Shown here one piece after another: positions 35,199 to 49,862 of a DNA stretch of 64,000 bases. The notes beneath the pieces were generated by a model. It was not told the origin of the DNA. It worked only from the letters and a program-made list of their open reading frames with translations, and searched no databases. Within the stretch, counting starts at the first letter, position 1, and each line of letters opens with the position of its first letter. The translations under genes were made by a program, and so were the position numbers. Source of the DNA: Plantago ovata (lineage: Eukaryota > Streptophyta > Magnoliopsida > Lamiales > Plantaginaceae); NCBI GenBank assembly GCA_028274465.1, contig CM051457.1, forward strand, positions 13,109,908 through 13,173,907. Direction: 5' to 3'.

Positions 35199-38100
35199 AT
35201 GGTAATGGATTCGAATGTTGGAGCTAGTGGTGGTGGAGGTGAGGTTGTTGAAGAGACCTCACCGGACATGTTGAAGAACACGCCGTCGAATATAAGGAGG
35301 TTGGCTAATGAAATTGAGCAGTGTGAGGGCAGGCAGAAGTATCTTGCTCACACCGGTAGCCCGTCGGATGGTGGTGACGTTAGGTGGTACTTTTGTAAGG
35401 TGCCTTTGGCTGAAAATGGTTAGTTCCTGCACAAATTTATTATCTCTAGTTTTTCTTTTTTTGAATGTCTGAAATTCCGTTCAATTACACTAATACTAAT
35501 GTTTATTATTATTATCGAGTTTGTACAAAATGTGGGGATGTCTAGTGTCTTACAAGTCACAACAGCATTTGTTAGGCACAAATAAATTGTTTCTGTAGGA
35601 TAAACTGTGAAGTTGATATTGGAAGACAAAAGGAGATGGGTGTTTTAGTGTTTCTAAATCACCATATCCTTGGTATTTTCTACCATCAATCTGCCATTCT
35701 GGAAAACAGTGAAGCCTCCCTGTTCCTCTTATTGTACTTTTCCTGGTACATGTGGGTGGGGTAGGCTGTTGCACCATGTATAACATGTTTTGTTTGTCGT
35801 CCTGTAAGTGCATTATTTCTACCAGCTTATTCCAAACAATTGTTCATACACCCAATTAGATCTTAGGTAGGTGCTATCTAATAAAAGGTACTATTTCATA
35901 TTTCGTTAAACATCATTATGTTAGTACAATAGAAGTACTTAATGTTAATTATGCGGAGTATAGATATTGATAATACAGTTTTCTTACTCCGAAATCTGTA
36001 TTGTGGTAATCCGTATTTAGTTGTATCTATGTTGCCTTATCAATGTTTTGACAATAATCCCCTTCATCAGATTATTTAATTACTACATTTGAATATTAAT
36101 TTTTGTTATTACAATGATCGGCTATTCTATTACCCGCAAGGACGCAACTCAAGAATCATGCGTATCAATGTTCTGTTCCCAATATATTATTTCACACAAA
36201 ATATTGCTCCAGCGCGATCCATATGACTATGTGAACTGTTTCTCTTCTGCTATGGTTCATCTTATTCCATTTTCTCCATGTTTTTGCATTTTATATTTGA
36301 AACTTTTACTCTGTCTGGTCTGAATTATAAATATTTATGACAGAGGTGGCTGCATCTATCCCTCGAACGGAGATTGTTGGCAAAAGTGATTATTTTCGGT
36401 TTGGTATGAGGGATTCTCTTGCGATTGAGGCATCTTTCTTGCAGGTGCTAGTTGGCTTCTGTAGCTTTTCTTCTATGTCCTGCGTTTGGTCATAATATTG
36501 CAACTGGAGAGAGCTACTATATCATATTGAGTGTTGTAGTTTAACCGAGTGAAATTCCTAAATTTTACAGAGAGAGGATGAGTTACTTTCTGTCTGGTGG
36601 AAAGAGTATGCAGAGTGCAGTGAAGGTCCTCGGGGGCAACCTAGTACAATTTCCAAGACGAGCCTGGAGTCGAGGCAATTATCCTCAGAAAGTCTTGAAT
36701 CAGGGCAATTTAACACAAATGAAGAAGAGAGAGTTGGTGTCCCTGTAAAAGGAGGGTTGTATGAGGTATTATTTTCTCTATACTAATCTAATTTTAAGTT
36801 GTTTCTGTGTAAATGAGGTCTGCAAAATACACTCAACTCCTCAATCAAGGAGCTTCAGTGACATGACTATGAACTTGTAAATTTACAAAATTTGTTTGGT
36901 GTGATGTTTGCCCATATAGAGACAGAGATAGAGAGTTTTTGTCAGTCTCACTGCTAAATTTCATCCCTTGCTGTGTTCCCTTAAAAAATACCTTCGTTCT
37001 GATTTCGGGCAACTTTTTGGCCCCATGGGTGCCTCCTTGGCTTGGACACATGCACAGAAGTTTGATAAAAGTAACCTGATCGTATAGTAGTGCAGATAAG
37101 TCTACTTACACCTCTTTAGTTACACTGGCAAGTCTTTGTAACTTTATTGCTGCTTTGGTGGATACATCAAACAAACTTGATTTTTCTAGGAAGTTTCAGA
37201 AGTATTTCTTCTGATAGATTGCTGGCCTAATGTTTATCGTGTTTCCTTTTCCTACAATCTCAATTTCCAATTTTTGAGTAACACTGTGAGAACTTGGTAT
37301 TAAGGCCATTGTTGAAGGACTGGTGTGGAGAACATTAGATGTTGGTACTTAATGACTTGACAAGGAAAGAGTCTTTTAAATCTTGTGAGTTATGAAATTT
37401 TCATATTGTAGAGACATAATATATAAAGTTGAGTTGTCATGGAAACTTGCAGTCCAGCACATATCTGCTAATACATAATCGTGAATAACGTGCATAGTGC
37501 AGGCTATGTTGAAATATAGTGCATACCGCTTGAGTTTTAAAAATGATACAGTTTATATGCCTGTTTCAATTCGCAGTATATAATCCACAAAACGAATCAT
37601 ACATAACGGTATAGTACCTCAAGTAAACAAAACAAAAGTAAATTCAGGTTTCAAATATAAACACAAACATATAATTGACTTTTCAACATTTGAAATTTTA
37701 GAATGAATCTAAGAAATCATCCAGATATTCGCCTTTCATTTCATAGAACAAATGTAGTGCTCGTAGCGTGCGAAGTGTGGTTCTGGTGGTGCACTAGGCT
37801 ATGTAGTGTCACTATGCTATATACTGTCATAGCAGTGTCCTGTCAACAACTGCTGTCTTCAAGTACATTCAGTATAATATTCTCCAGTCATGGGTAGCAA
37901 CAGGCTGAATAGAATTCACAATCCTGGCATATACCATGTTTGGTGCACTTACAAGTCTGCTTTGCATATCTGTGCCGCAGTCTTAGGGTCACTTTTATTC
38001 TCATATTCTCTTCTATGTTCAAATCATTCCTCTTTCATGCCTTTTCTATCATGCACTCAAGCTCACTGAATGATTTCTTGGAAAATGTGAGACGTTCATT

Positions 38101-41100
38101 ATTTCTTGTGTGCATAAGTTGCTTCCACTGGAAAGAAAAATTATAATTTTGAATGTTACAAATATTTCAGGTAGATTTGGTGAAGAGATACTGTTTCCCC
38201 GTATACTGGAATGGAGAGAATCGGAGAGTGTTAAGAGGCCATTGGTTTGCTCGTAAAGGTGGTCTTGACTGGCTTCCACTCCGTGAGGATGTTTCTGAGC
38301 AGTTGGAGTATGCATATCGCAGTCAGGTGCTTGCTTAGAGCTTGATATGGACTTTTAAAGCATTTTTCCACTTGTTTTAGAGTTTGTTCAGTTATGTTTT
38401 GCTGTTAAACATTAAGCTTTTGGTGTGTTGAAAGTTGAAACACTGATTGGGGAAGCTAGTTGCCTTGCTTTCAGGTTTGGCATCGAAGGACCTTTCAAAT
38501 GTCAGGTCTGTTTGCTGCTCGAGTTGATTTACAGGGCTCAACCCCGGTACGGCACTGTTTTACACAATATACTAGAATAGTGATTAAGTGAACCATGACT
38601 TAGCATATGTCTGTTCGTGCAGGGACTACATGCACTCTTCACCGGGGAAGATGATACATGGGAAGCTTGGCTGAGTGTAGACACTTCTGGGTTTTCTACA
38701 GTTGTAAAATTTGGAGAAAATAGCATTAAGTTGAGACGTGGATATTCTCCTTCTCAGTCAAAGAAACCAACAAAGGTGATTTTCTCAACAACAAATCCTT
38801 GGTTGATAATTAACTCTGAAGTACATCACCTCATTCCACTCTTCACCAGTGATGTTATTACTTGATATGTATTCTCTCTCCAGTCATCATGAGCAGATGT
38901 GGAATGTTTGTTGGTGGAGAGGGTTGCAGGCACCTACTATCTATTTTTTCTCGTAATCACAACAGACAATATTAAGTTTTACGGCTCTAGTTTCAGCCAC
39001 AGTAGCTAATCTAGATTACTCTGGATCTAGTCCAGTTTTTTCCTCTTATATGGATTAATTTATCCCACATCACCCCCTCTCTCCTCACAGACATGCACTA
39101 CGTAACCCAGACCGCGCACCAAGTACCAAACTCTGCTGTGTATCCATGTGTCAGACTCGGCTATTTCATGAAAAAAAAAAGAGAAGAAATTCTGGGCCTA
39201 AAATGAAGTGTCCTATTTACCATACCCATGTTGGAGTGCCGAGTATCCGACACGGGTATGCAAGCGGAATTGAAGAGTCCGGGTAACATACGTATGGGTT
39301 ATGTTTGTGGAATTGGAGCATTTTCTTCATAAGAGTTATGTCATTGAAAACATGAATTCACAAAAGAAGATCTAGAAAATATTATGTTTATGTAGATTTA
39401 CAATCTCTTAACCTGCAGTGGACAATTATACTTTTTTTTCCAAGACCCAAGAGAAAAAAAACAAAAAATGCAGTAGGCATTTCAGATGTGTGCACTTTAT
39501 GCAACCTTTCTTGCTCCCATTCCTAGGAATGAGAATGTTGCTCCATCACTGTTTTTCAATTTATTTCAGGATGAAATACGCCAGCAAAGAGAGGAAGAAA
39601 TGGATGATTATTGTTCACAGGTACGCCATGCAAGGTTTCGTGTGTAATTGCACATCCTGATTTTACCTGTGCCTTTTGATAGCTGTCCACTTATAGTGAG
39701 ATATATATGAGCAAACTGAATGAAGCTATGTGTTTTGTGTGTGTGAGCTTTCTACAGAGGGCAATGGAAGAAAAATAGATACATCTGTAATTTTCATTTG
39801 GATTGTCTTGACCATATTTTGTCAGGCTGATGATCAGTTCTTGATTGTGATTTTTGTGCGGAAGACTGGCATCCACGTCTTGGAACCACTCTATACACAA
39901 CCTATCTGTTTAAGCACCTTGTAGAGTATTAGTTCAGTTAGCTGACCTTTGTAATGATGGCTGTCTTTGGAATCTTTTATAGTTCATTTATTACTCCACT
40001 TGGTACCAATGTGCTTCACAAACAAGTGCAGCATCTTGAGGATCTCCATGAAGTTCAAATGGCATCAATTGGATTTTCTATTTCTGTTTGTATTATAGCT
40101 GTTTTATGTTGGTCTGAAGGGAAAGAGAGAGCTTCATATATTCAGTAAACTCATTGGTAATATTGTTCCACTCCCTGCAACTAATGTTTTTAAGATCTAA
40201 AAATGAAATAAAATGATGTGAAAGTAGAGGCCTCCAGAATGATGTGTAGTTCTTGATATACAATGAAAGTATCCTGTAACATCTGTTTACTGAATATTTG
40301 GTGAATGATATGATTTGTTACATTGATTTACGAGTTTTAATTCATACATAGTACAATTTTTCTTACTTATTTTGCATTTAGGTCCCTGTTCGGCATTTGG
40401 TATTCATGGTCCATGGTATAGGTCAAAGGTTAGAAAAATCTAATTTGGTGGATGATGTCGGGGAATTTCGCCAAGTGACAGCAAGCGTTGCTGAAAGACA
40501 CCTGACTTCGTACCAACTTGGTACTCAAAGAGTTCTTTACATTCCATGTCAGGTACATGGTTCATTTTCCGTTAAGAGCCTTTTTAGTTGTTATACTTCT
40601 TTATCTTTGGGTTTTATCATTTTTGTTTTTTGGTTTAATGGAGTGAACTCTTCATTTCTTTGTAAATTATTATGTGAATGCACATGCATCATGGTTCATT
40701 TGATATTTTATCTGAGAAATAAAACGGCTATTTATATCATGTGGTATTTGTTACACTCGAGCGTTTTAAGAAAAAGGAACATAATAGAGTGAAGAACGAC
40801 TCTTGGAATTGGGTGCTCAGAAAAGTAGATCCTTAAATCCAAGTGAATGATTGCACGAAGATTGGATAAAAACCAGGCTTCATATTGTGTGAAAACTAGG
40901 AGACCTACATATGTTTGGTTTCTGCAAATTTGTAGTACATACACAATGTTTCATAAACAGTATTTTCTCATTTACCAGCCTGGAAGAGTGCTGTTTTTAA
41001 TTAATCCTTGATATTCATATTTTGCTAGTGCCAGTTGTGAAAGCATGTTTGTCATTGCCAACACTAGACACCAGTAACTGATATATACTCCCATACGGTC

Positions 41101-44100
41101 CAAAACTTCATGTTTCTCTTGGCCACAAGTGGGTGGTATTTTAATGAAATAGAGATTACAGAATGAATGATTGGTGGGTATGTTGTAAATATGTGTTTGG
41201 TATGAGAGTAATGTCCAGGTTGTGTGGCAACAAAAACATGCCAAAAATGAAAGGGGAAGTTTCAAATGGGACTTCCAAATATTTGAAACAGGGAACTTTG
41301 GACAAGACAAAGGAGTATCTGTCGTCTAAGGAAAGGTTCCTAGATGATCATTGTTATCCATACTGGACTACAAGGATCCTCCCTCTCTCTCCCTCCCTCC
41401 TTATAACTCCAAGAAGCTTGTAAAGTAACACCAATGAAAGTGAGGAAGCTTGTAAAGCGCCGAGGGAGTATAAGGTTATTATGTTCGAAGATTTCTAAGC
41501 AATCTAGAGAGCCTGTGAATTATTTTACTATGGAAGGATTATTTAACTTCACAAATTGGGAATTAAGAAATTCCAGTTTATCAAGGGTGCTCCTAATGTT
41601 TCTTGGTCTGGCAACCAGCCAACCACTATTCTTAGCTTTATTTACTTGCATCTAATTGTCTAACTTACGAGTGTGCCCAAGCCCTCTGATTCTCAGCTAA
41701 CATATGATCGTTATTCTAAACTTGACATGATACTGATAGCACAATAATCTTTGCTGGTGCTACTGCAGCCCCAAGTTCCTTGTTATTTAGTGCTGCATGC
41801 TGGTGTTCTTATCCTTTGCCTAGTCTACATCGTTGTTTTACTTTGTTCCTTGTCTTTTTACCCATTAGTACAGTCGTTTTTTTCTTCAAAAAAATTAATT
41901 GTTACCGTTATACTCATTTTGTATTGCAGTATTATCCTATTATCCTCAACTTTATCATCTTTATCTATGCGTTTTCCAGTGGAGGAAGGGCTTACAACTT
42001 GGTGGCGAAGCTGCAGTTGACAAAATCACTTTAGATGGTGTTCGTGGGCTGCGTACCATGTTAAGTGCGACTGTTCACGACGTCTTATACTATATGAGCC
42101 CCATCTACTGCCAGACTATCATTGACTCGGTACCCTATCTGATTTTTCAGTTTGTTAGTGTTTGTTTTTCTTGCGTATGTGTTCTTAGTTAGACCTAATA
42201 CTTCTTTTGAGAGTTCTCAAATCTATGTTCCAGTTTGGTAATATCATATAGACAGATGTATTTGGATACTCTCTTGTTTTGTATCTTCATTTTATTAATA
42301 AAACAGGTGATGCCGTAGATCTGCTGCAGGAAGATTGCTATATTTGTCTACCACTGAGAGATAATCTGTCTAGTATACTATTCTAGAAGTTATTCGTACT
42401 GGGATTCTCTATTCTTTTGACCTTGCCCTATAGTTATGCTTTATTTTCTATTTGCAATCCATTTTGAGGTTCAGCCACACAGTAATTACTATCATCATCT
42501 CTCTACACTCGTGGCCGTCTTCTTGTAATTGCTTATTTTCTGCAAATCGGTTTCCCATTCATGCTTGGGAAATCATAACCTTCTTGTCTGTGACAACTCG
42601 GATGCTTTTTGTTTCATGTATGTCCTTTGCTTTTTAATTGCCCCTGAAACCTCCATGGAATGAATTAGATCTAATGTGAACAAATTTTGGACTTCTGATG
42701 AAAAATGTGAGTAAATGTATTAGAATTACAATGCTTGATATAATAGGAAAAGCATGATATTTACGTGTTTATGTACTTGTAAATTTTCAGTTTATCGGAA
42801 GCTACATCAAACTACTAAAATTATCTGATCATGTATTCCTTCACGGCTTTATTGGTTAGTACATCAATTGAAATATCAATTAGTTAGCATAATGTTTATG
42901 TTAAGTTTGATAGAGTTTTGGTGGGTGGACATACTTTTTGCATATTTGGGCTCTAGGAGAAACAATGAGTGAATATTCCCAGGTTTGTTGCTAGATAACG
43001 GAGTGGTAGTAATTTAATCATGGCTGAATTTGTGTTATGGTTTTTGGACGACTTCTCTATTGGATAGAGATTGATTTGTTAAAAAGAGCTGGATAAAGTG
43101 TCCTTTCCTTTTTTCGAGAATTAGGTGTACATAAGTATAGGTAGTAATTCCTTTTTCTTTTTTACTCTTTACTTGTTATACTCCCCTTGTTTATAGACTA
43201 CCTTCTAATGACAGATAAAATCACTGGCTCAACTCCAGAGAATCATTGTGTTTTAGCAGAACTCCATATATTGTAGTTTGGTTGTGTGATTCAAGACAGA
43301 AAGCAAGCGAACAGCTGTTTTCTGCCTGATCTAGGAGAAATACTCTGGAGCCAAAAAAAAATTTCTTTCCTGTGTCATATTGCATATAGCGTGGTTTGCA
43401 TACATGCATAATATGGACCAATGTAATCTTAGGCAGCATATTTGCATGGGGCAGGGGTGCTTACTATACGATACTTAGATATTTGAATTTTTTTTGGGTT
43501 TGGAGATGAAGAGTTGAAGACAAAAATATCTGGAAGAATCTAATCAGAATAGAATCCCCTTGTTTAGCCCTTCAAAGTGTTTGATAATATTGAATGTTAG
43601 AGATGAAGTTGTGAATAAAAGAATATCTATAGAGGAGATATTCTTGTAGCTTTAGTTTTTAAAGTTCCGGATACATGTGCAATATGGTATGTTATTGGTG
43701 GGGCATTGCTTGAACGAGAAATAGGAAAGGAGTGATCGAGTAGGAAAGAGAACTTATACAGAGAGATTGAAATTGTGTTTACTTTCCTTGATACAGTCAC
43801 ATTATGCCAACTGTAAGCAGCTAGTACTTGATATTTTTAGGTTGAAGCTAATGCTATGATGAATTGCACTTGACTGATTTCTCTCTTAACATGGTTTCAT
43901 CCTCATCCAACTAATTGACGGAAATTCTCTTTTTGATCTTTTTTTCTTTTTTATTATTATGAATTTATGATTTGTGCTTGGAATTATCATATGTTTTCTG
44001 ATGCTTACACTTTCAAGATGGTTGTGTTGGTGCCTGATGTGAATTTATCTGTCTAGAGTATCTTATGAGCGGTATTGGGGTCATGTTCAGGTATCAAACC

Positions 44101-47100
44101 AGCTAAACAAGTTATATCTGAAGTTCATTAGAAGGAATCCAGGCTATGATGGAAAGGTAATGCTGACAAAAACTAGAAAGCTTGTATATTGATTCGATAA
44201 CAAGTCCAGTGTTGAAACAATTGCATGAAGTGTTTGTTATCCTGCTGAAAATTCACCTTTTTAGGTTTCTGTGTATGGTCACTCTCTGGGAAGTGTACTA
44301 TCTTATGATATCCTTTGTCATCAAGAGAATTTGTACTCCCCATTTCCAATGGAGTGGATGTTCAAAGGACAAACAAGTATTGATGCTGTAGCTAATAAAG
44401 CTCCACCTGAGGATTCTTTGAATCTTCAGACTGTGAGCAAAGGTGAACCTGAAAATTCAACCTTCATCGATGAGCCTGAGGAAGGAGCTTGTAACCCAAT
44501 GTCTCCCCCTGCATCATCAGAGTCAGATGAGTCTATTCCAGATATAATGTGCCAGCAGGCAGATGATGCCTCAGGATCTGATGGGAGTGCTAAAGAATCG
44601 ATTGATGTTTTGAATCAGATGGAATTATATACAAATGAGATGACGAGCGACCATAATTGCATCAATAGCGAGGTTGGACCATCTGACGACGAGAAAAACA
44701 AAAGGGATATTACCGAGGACAAGGATGAAGCAATTAGATCATTGAGGGAAGAGGTAATTCACGTAACTCCTCTACTTTTTCCTGATATTTCCTGTTTACC
44801 TTCTCACGAGTTGCTCCCTCCAGATTGATATGCTAAAAGCAAAACTCAAAGAATTTGATTCTGAGCATACTTCCAAAGGTGTGGATTATGTAGTTTCATC
44901 ATTCATCTATGATTTCTGTCTACAATTTAGATTATTCTTGATAGTTTCCTGTCTTTGCATTAAGGACTGATGGTGGACCCAAAGAGTAGTGCAGCTTTAG
45001 TCAGTCAACCTGATCCCGGGAGTGTTCAATCTGCAAATGGAGATTCCTTAAAGAGTTATACCCCTCAAATTAGATATACTAAATTGGAGTTCAAGGTGAT
45101 TGGTGTTATAATCCCCCCACCCCCACACCAGGATTTGTTACTCAATCCCTTTCAGTGCTTTCACATACGCACATTCAAATCTAGGACTATGTCCCACTAA
45201 TATTCGATGAAATCTGATGTCAGGTTGACACATTTTTTGCTGTTGGATCTCCTCTTGGAGTGTTCCTATCCCTTCGCAATGTTCGTATTGGGATTGGTAA
45301 TTGCAAATTCTTGATAGTATTCATATACTGAGCACATTCATGTACAGTGCATGATTGCATGAATTACTCCATTTCTTCTGTGTTTGTGGAAGTGCTCCAG
45401 AATTCTTAATAGCCTATTAAAAATATTGGGAATAAGAATAACCATGTTATATGCCTTTCAAAAAGATAAATAAATAAATAAAAACCCTCTGCTATATGAA
45501 GATCACCTGAATGTCCGGAGTCCTGCAATACTGTTTTGCATTTGATTCATCATGTTATTAGCTTTGTATGTGTGGATCCAGGTCACTTCTGTGGCTTCTC
45601 ATTTTGCACTCACAGGTTTTTTAGTTTCTCAGTATTTTCTACTTTTCCATATGCTTGCACAAGTTCTACTGCGCCCAGATCGCTTTAATGAAGGATCTGT
45701 TCATGTTGCTTGGTGTTTGATTAGCTATCATCTCAGGCCTTTATTGTTGAAACTTTTTATTTGTTACTCCCTTTGTTCCATTTAAAACTTCCTAACTTTC
45801 CATTTTTGGCCTTTCATTACAAACTTCCTAACCCATAGGGAATGTTTATACCCTCACTCATTAATTCTGGCTTTAGTGCCATAATTTTGTAGTTGATTTT
45901 ATCTTTGTTTTGGTAATTTTTAGTTTATTGATTGAAAGTTGGTATGCTCAAGTATATATCTCCTCTATCTGGGTTGCTAGGCAAAGGTAAAGATTATTGG
46001 GAAGAGGAAAACATAAATGAAGAGATGCCAGCTTGTAGACAGATGTTTAACATATTTCATCCTTTTGATCCTGTGGCGTATAGGTCTGTTTCTTTCTTTG
46101 CTTTCCTTCACAGTTCCAATTTTAGTTTTCTTGTTGCCCAACCTCATATAGTGCCATATTTCTGAACAGAATAGAACCACTTGTATGTAAAGAATTTATT
46201 CACAAACGTCCTGTTATTATTCCCTACCACAGAGGTGGAAAGCGTCTATATGTTGGATTTCAGGTAAATTCTCTAGAGTGCCCTCAGATAATGTAATTGT
46301 GATTTTACAGTAACACACTTACCCATACTGAGTCCTACAGGAGTTCAAAGAAGGGTTAGCCTCACATTCTGAGGCTATGATGAGTCAACTGAACACTGTG
46401 AAGGTACGTAATTATTAGTTTTGTTTTAGTTCTAATGTGAAAATTAGAAATATCAGTTCATGGTTGGAAAGTTCGTAGTACTATTTTTATGTTATTGTTT
46501 TAATTTACGCGTTATGACCTATTTGAATGTAAATTGAGAAAATTAATTAATTTAAAAAGATAACTGGATTTTGTGGGATGGGTATTGAGTTAGTTGTAAG
46601 TAAGCTCATCTGGCAGAGAGAAAGAGGGAGTGTGCTCTAAAGATTTTGGAGAGTAATTTAAGATGTGACCCTTTTTCTTTCCTTTTCTTTTTTTAATTAT
46701 TATTATTGTAAAAACCATGTCAATCATTCAATCAATTTATTTTGTACAGGTCAAGGTGCTCACACTCTGTGAATCGAGATGCAATGATCAGCAGGATGGT
46801 AGGTTCTGTGTGCGTGCACGCAACATACTTTTTCTTTTCTGGCGTATAACAGTTCTTCTGTTAACGTTACTGTAATGGCTCGCAGAGGAATCTGAAGATC
46901 CTGAAGTGAAGGAAGAGAGATCTTATGGCTCACTTATGATGGAGAGACTAACCGGATCTACAGATGGACGAGTGGATCATGTCTTACAAGTATGTAGTGT
47001 TCCTGTACTTGGTTTCAGTATTCATCAATGTCCAGTTTGTGATTGATTTTCATCGTCTTTTGCTTCTGCTAATGCAGGATAAAACTTTCCGTCATCCTTA

Positions 47101-47750
47101 CATATCCGCGCTCGGATCGCATACGTAAGCATCCTAATTTGTTTTGATAGCATGGCAAATTTTGTTTCTGATATCAGTTTACGTTTTGGGATCATATTTG
47201 TTCCCTCCTACTGAGAGATATGGATTATCAATTTATCATGTCCTCAACCCCCCCCCCCCCTTTTCCAAACCCACAAACAACAACGTTCATTTGAGGCATA
47301 CAAGCACATTTTTGTAAATAGCAAGTAACCTGTAGATTACAACTGAAAACAAAATTCGGTAGGTGGTTAATGTAAAATTTTGTGACTATTGAACTAGTAA
47401 TGATGTCTCATAAATTTAGTGTACAGTCTACAGTGAGTTGATGATCCTTTCTTTTAAGATGTGATACATGTCCTTCTGCCATGTTTAATTGGATGATTGT
47501 TTATCGCAGAAACTACTGGAGAGATCACGACACTGCTCTTTTCATGTTAAAGCACTTATATCGAGATATATCAGAGGAACCTGAGTCACCAATGGGGGGA
47601 CAAGCTGGAAGCTCAAGTGACAATAGTGTTACAAACAACAGCTGGTCTGATCCAAGAGAGGTGGTTGATGAGGAGCTCCCCTTGACATTTGCAGATCCCG
47701 TCTTAATAAAAAATTTCTCCTACAAAGCCAAGAAAATTATGAGGCAGTGA
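35199..47750 (+). CDS. SGR2: SGR2-type phospholipase A1 (DDHD-domain, PA-PLA1 family)
   Basis: Phosphatidic-acid-preferring phospholipase A1-like protein; Arabidopsis SGR2 acts at the vacuolar membrane in endodermal cells for amyloplast sedimentation and shoot gravitropism. Exons: 35199-35418, 36344-36444, 36571-36765, 38171-38326, 38475-38546, 38623-38775, 39570-39620, 40382-40552, 41980-42129, 44091-44156, 44265-44753, 44823-44877, 44965-45095, 45224-45296, 45981-46083, 46170-46263, 46341-46403, 46750-46798, 46886-46989, 47078-47124 and 47510-47750; 927 aa (Arabidopsis about 933). The lipase motif GHSLGS has its Ser at about 452. DDHD-region landmarks are VDTFFAVGSPLG (about 671), HPFDPVAYRIEP (about 721) and YWRDHDTAL (about 850). 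An acidic, Ser-rich, poorly conserved insert of about 150 residues follows the lipase motif. Introns 3, 8 and 9 are 1.4-2 kb. It looks intact. Confidence 0.94.
39030..39310. repeat. Dispersed-repeat-like stretch in SGR2 intron 6
   Basis: C/T-rich sequence followed by GTGTCAGACTCGG, then TATCCGACACGGGTAT and AGTCCGGGTAACATACG. Variants of TCCGACACGGGT recur in many plant repeats, but I cannot name the family. It does not touch exons. Confidence 0.35.
45755..45860. mobile_element. Possible one-ended Stowaway-like remnant in SGR2 intron 14
   Basis: TTACTCCCTTTGTTCCATTT at about 45764 resembles a Stowaway terminus. ACTTCCTAAC is then repeated. The opposite end is not found, so it may be a truncated copy. 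Confidence 0.3.
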
Positions 47751-49275
47751 AAATGATGAACATCTTGAGTTTCACATCGAGAGTGAGACTCCCACTGTTG
47801 AGCTGTACGTAAAGATGTAAAAGCTTGTCTCCAAGAAAGGCTGATGCAGGAGCAAATGGGGCTTTTGAAAGCAGAGCACCCGGGATGTGCAGTCTCAGCC
47901 AGAATTTGCGCGACATGCTGCAACTGTGTTAGTCAAGTAGTTCCCGCTGCGTAACTACATAAGAGAGTAAGTAGCAATTGAGTAGTTCCATAGAGAGTAC
48001 TGTATATCAAGAGAGTAGACAGGTTTTCCGCTGCGTCTGTACACTGAAAAAGCTGTATGTTCGAAAATAATGCTACAAGTTATATACCTAATATGTATTT
48101 AGTGTAGGAGATCTAGCATGCCGTGTGTATAGTGTAGATGTTAGTTAATGTTATAAGTTATATTATATCCGTTCCATTTATTTCTTTATGTTTTTCTTTT
48201 TTTGCACGTTTAATTTTTGTTACCCACATACTAGTTAAAAATCGTGTAAAAATCAAACGCATTATATTCAGTTATATCACAAAAGGTCAGCAAAGTAACC
48301 GGAGTTTGAATATCTGATCTATGCAAAAGTTATCTTTTGCTAAAAGTACAATGACGGCCAGTTCTAGACTTTACGAACTCAATTTTAGAGACGTAGCAAA
48401 TGATGGGATTTCTAGCATTCCATCTATGACCACCGACTGGAAAGAAAAATCATGGTTAGTAACTTTTTCAAGAAAACGATCTCCTAAAAGGCTAAAACTC
48501 TAAAAGTTCAAATAGTAAACAAAATTGCAGTTGTGGCGTCAGGCGTGTAATTCACCGACATTCGCAATGGTGTGCTATTTGCATCTACTTCCAATTTTCG
48601 TAATTCACCTGCATATCAACTTCTAACGCTAGTCCTGTTTCAAAGAAGATAAAAAAGCCTCAAACATTTTTTTTTTCAAAGAAGTTACTCCGGAGTTAAC
48701 TTTTCTAATTTAGTCTTTTTCTTTTTCTTAAAAAAGAAGAATTGAATTGCAAAAATAACACAAGGAGAATTATGACTGTATGTAGTCAAGTTAAATTAAA
48801 GCAGCAACTTATACTGACCACCTGCAATGTATACGTGAGGGAAGAAAAAAGTGTACTAGTGTTGAAAATGAAGTGCATGAGGAAATTGAACACCCACAAA
48901 TTCATATCATGTTCCAATAATAATAGTACTAGATTACTAGTACTGTAAATCAGTGAATGTTTGTAATACCTTCAACCTTGTTATCCATTTTGTTTCCCAA
49001 TTGAGAATGAAATTAGATGAATAGTATCCTCGTTAAGTAATATTGAAAATATGACCTCTAACATCTAAAAGATATGAATTAAAAAGTATATGTGAAAATT
49101 CAAAATTGATTAAATCAAGTTGTCATAAGAAAACTATTTCCGTTAAAGCCTTTACTGTAATTGATATCCAAACATCTTAATTGACAATATGCAACAACAG
49201 TAGAAATACCTCATACCATTTCTTTGCGGCAAAAGTAGAAAATGAAGGTTAGCCATTTTATCAAGGTTTTAAGGT
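47751..49275. other. SGR2 3' region and spacer
   Basis: About 200-400 bases of 3' UTR are likely, then AT-rich spacer. No coding sequence or element is recognised. Confidence 0.5.
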
Positions 49276-49560
49276 GGTGTAGTGTGAGGGTTTTTAGTTG
49301 TGTTGCTGGTAGATTTAATGTATGTTGTTATGGTTTGAAATACTCTTGTTATGGTTTTTAGTTGTTCCGTGAAGGTTCTAAATCTAAGGGGGTTTAATGT
49401 GATGGCTTTTAGTTGTGTTGCTAAAAATATTTAAGGTGTTTATGCTATGGTTTTTAGACATTTTGTGAAGGTTTTAATGGGATGTAATGTCATGGTTTTT
49501 AGTTGTGATGGACAATGTTGTAAGGTGTTATGTTATGGTTTTAAGAAATGATATTATGGG
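49276..49560. repeat. Degenerate about 45-bp repeat (GGTTTTTAGTTGTG)
   Basis: Copies of GGTTTTTAGTTGTG or near variants start at about 49276, 49355, 49405, 49450, 49494 and 49536. Most are 42-50 bp apart and are often followed by GTGAAGGTTTTAATG-like sequence. Strongly diverged, so old. Confidence 0.55.
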
Positions 49561-49651
49561 TGCAAGATGTGTTGGTGACGTTTTCCTCTTATTGCAGTGA
49601 GTGACTGGTGCTTTCTGATGGTGTTGATAAAAATGTTAGGGTACTAGTAAG

Positions 49652-49862
49652 ACGAATTCGGTAATACCATCAACCTACTAGTCTACTATCTTGATTGAGG
49701 TTCTTATTACTACGTATGGCTATCGAGGTTCTTGGTAGCACTATTGTGTCTCAGGGAGCTCTTGTTTAGTGGTAGCACTACATGTATGTCTGAAGGTGGT
49801 GGTAAAAGGAAGAAGGGTGATGGTGTCAAGAAAACGTAGGCTGATGGTATTACCGAATTCGT
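49652..49862. repeat. 211-bp unit with 27-bp terminal inverted repeats
   Basis: The left arm starts ACGAATTCGGTAATACCATC (49652-49678). The right arm ends GATGGTATTACCGAATTCGT (49836-49862). The arms match at 26 of 27 positions. The loop of about 157 bp is not a known gene. No clear target duplication is visible. It may be a small DNA element or a local inverted duplication able to form a hairpin. Confidence 0.75.
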
